Shown here one piece after another: positions 62,013-64,000 of a stretch of DNA of 64,000 bases. The DNA comes from Aspidiotus rigidus (lineage: Eukaryota; Arthropoda; Insecta; Hemiptera; Diaspididae), in NCBI GenBank assembly GCA_035079385.1, contig JAVHKY010000036.1:372001-436000 (forward strand), given 5' to 3'. Numbering within the stretch: the stretch's first letter is position 1; each line of letters starts with the position of its first letter. Made by a program: the position numbers and the translations under genes. The notes below the pieces were generated by a model. It was not told the origin of the DNA and made no database searches. It worked only from the letters and a program-made list of their open reading frames with translations.

Positions 62013-63412
62013 ATGACAGATTCAGACGATTCGAATTCGCATATGCCACGTCTGCCGTCTCCCTCTTCCGGAGAGTCGGAGATTCACGCGCACTTTCGGC
62101 ACGCCGTTTCAAATCTATCAGACAGCGACGACAGTTTGTATTCTGGTTCGTCGGGCCGAATTATTACAGACGACGAGAGTCTCAAGTCGAGTAATTCTAG
62201 CGGCTACTGTTCCTCGCCTCGTGAATCAAGTTCATCGAACTCGTCTGCTAAACCGCTGTCTAGTAATCCATCGAAAAAACGTTTACGTCATTCAGAAGAA
62301 GATGACGACAATTCGACGACCAAGAAGAAGAAGAAGAAAAAGCTCGATAATGCTGAAGAATCTTCGTCCGTATCGACCTACAGCAACACACCCGCTCAAC
62401 GTATGATGGTAAATTACCACAAACTATTCCGACAAATTTTTGGGCGTTATTTATCTTTGTATCTGAACAAAAATTCTGATTGGAATGTAGAGAAAAATGG
62501 GTTTCAAGGAAGGCGGTGGCTTAGGTAAATTCGGCCAAGGCCGCACTGCTCCTATCGAAGAATCCAAGCAGAAAGGTCGCCGAGGTCTAGGATTAGTTTT
62601 GGCCGATGTTGATCGCGATCTGATTAAATACGATCCCACTGTAGAGGTAAGAATTAATTTGTCCCTTTTTTTTTTTTAAATTAAAGGTACTTAATGTATT
62701 ATTTTCATGGAAAATCTAATGGATTATAGATAAAAGAGGTACAGGAAGTGCCCTCCTGGTACCGATTTGGACGCGTAATAGATCTATCAGTCGAAGATCT
62801 ACTCACGTGGGTGAAAGTTAGTCCGAAAAAGAATATTCTAGATGATGAGACACATTTCTGTAATCCCGAAGTATTGAAACTGGTATTGATTTGTAAGGTA
62901 AGGTGTCCTCTGATCAACTAAGTATTTTGATTCAATAATACTTCTGGATTTGTCTACATGTTACTTAATTTGCTTTTGTAGAGCGCCTTCGATAAGATGT
63001 CAGGCGAAGAGATGAAACGTGCTAGAAACCGATCCAACCCTTATGAACTGATAAAAAAAGGACCGTATTTGAATCGAGCGGCCATGAAAATGGCCAACAT
63101 GGATAGCGTTTTCGGTGAAATGTTCACGAACCCTGTAGACGAATCTGGGGTAAGTTGTGCACCGATGATAAAGTCTGAGGAGTTGAACAATCGCCTGACT
63201 CACCTTCTTCATGTTTCAGAATTCGTTAGTCAGACCCGATGAGTTGTTATACTTTGCCGACGTTTGCGCCGGACCCGGTGGCTTCTCCGAATATATTTTA
63301 TCGAGAAAAAAATGGCGAGCTAAAGGATTCGGTTTCACGCTTAAAGGAAATTGCGACTTTAAATTAGCCGATTTCTACGCCGGTCCATGTGAATCCTTCG
63401 AGCCTTATTACG
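62013..63412 (+). CDS. CMTR1: CMTR1 (copy C, 5' part; continues past window)
   Basis: Exons 1-5 are present: 62013-62408, 62491-62646, 62730-62897, 62982-63149, 63220-63412. They encode the acidic/basic N-terminus, G-patch, first catalytic Lys and the SAM-binding loop. Exon 6 would begin about 100 bp beyond the window end. Coding sequence matches copies A and B. A T to G change at 63688 is intronic. Whether the copy is complete cannot be seen. Confidence 0.9.
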
Positions 63413-64000
63413 GTAAGTCTTGTAACTTGACAAGCGAGAGCAATTTGAAGATCAAGCGCTTTTCGAGGATACCGTTGGTTTCAGAACTAGGTGGCTTTTT
63501 AATGGAAAATCTGTGAGAGTTGGTGTAAATCGGCTAATATTATATCTTATTATCTTTTCCGACCTGGACTACTAGATTGTCACAACGGAACGTTATATTC
63601 GGTCTAGAGGGTAGAAACTTTTGAATTAGAAGAGGCACTTCTTGCGGTCGGATTTTATATCTAAGTAATGAAATAATTTGGATTCTGGAGCGTCAAGAAA
63701 TATAAAATCGACCACGAGAACGCAAATATCGCCTAAGCGCATTTTACGAGAAGGCTTGTGCTACAAGAACCTGCCCCCTGTACGTCCCATGCTAAATTTT
63801 AAGAGGCTCCCCAACTGAAAAATTTTGTTCTAGTATCTCGTACGAACATTAGTGACCAACTTTTTGCAGTTTTCGACTCCAATCATTTTTGATACTTTTT
63901 TTTAATGTACTGTTTTGAACTTCAAAGAGAAATATGGTTAAAAACTCCCATCTTTTCTAATACAGAAATTGTAAATAATTGAGACTAGTCAGGAATTTTC

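Larger units (their letters stand above)
48265..64000 (+). repeat. Tandem unit copy C (partial, 15,736 bp)
   Basis: Third head-to-tail unit, cut by the window end inside CMTR1 intron 5. Private substitutions found are at 52219, 55895, 56400, 61406 and 63688, none in a predicted exon. Like copy B it lacks the 23-bp duplication of copy A. Confidence 0.97.

Noticed and set aside
1..64000. tRNA, rRNA or snRNA genes
   Set aside because: Scanned by eye for internal promoter boxes and cloverleaf-like pairs and found none convincing; a dedicated RNA search was not possible.

Overview
The window is eukaryotic nuclear DNA. It is AT-rich, the one clear host gene is cut by 14 coding introns with GT-AG borders, there are no operons, and much of the rest is transposon debris. 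The gene family, compact introns and a mobile SWIM zinc-finger gene with an AT-hook suggest an insect, perhaps a sap-feeding hemipteran such as a mealybug; the species is my inference.

The whole window is one ~24.12 kb unit in direct head-to-tail tandem: copy A 1-24143, copy B 24144-48264, copy C 48265-64000 (cut by the window end). Unit borders are arbitrary because no sequence outside the array is visible. Copies differ by about a dozen single-base changes that I could find, one 23-bp duplication private to copy A, and two homopolymer lengths. Conversion: B = A+24143 before A2657, A+24120 from A2703 to about A21685, A+24121 after the G-run near A21890; C = A+48264, then A+48241.

Layout of one unit (copy A): 1-1270 and 1985-3992 hold a dispersed repeat, split by a 760-bp inverted-terminal-repeat element (2929-3688); 3993-4575 is a truncated Tigger/pogo-like element with a dead transposase start; 5160-6480 is a foldback repeat with a nested 130-bp MITE; 6490-9990 is a second copy of the dispersed repeat; 10291-13065 is a second foldback element, into whose left arm a 1.13-kb Mutator-like unit with a SWIM/AT-hook ORF has jumped (10345-11477); 13772-18719 is CMTR1, the cap-specific mRNA 2'-O-methyltransferase; 18720-21090 is gene tail, a MITE and a repeat fragment; 21090-24143 is another dispersed-repeat copy that runs on into the next unit.

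The only gene with a clear cellular role is CMTR1, which makes cap1 on mRNA. Two full copies and the 5' third of a third are present with identical predicted protein, so the array should raise dosage of that enzyme if the copies are real and expressed. The SWIM ORF is the only other reading frame I regard as plausibly coding.
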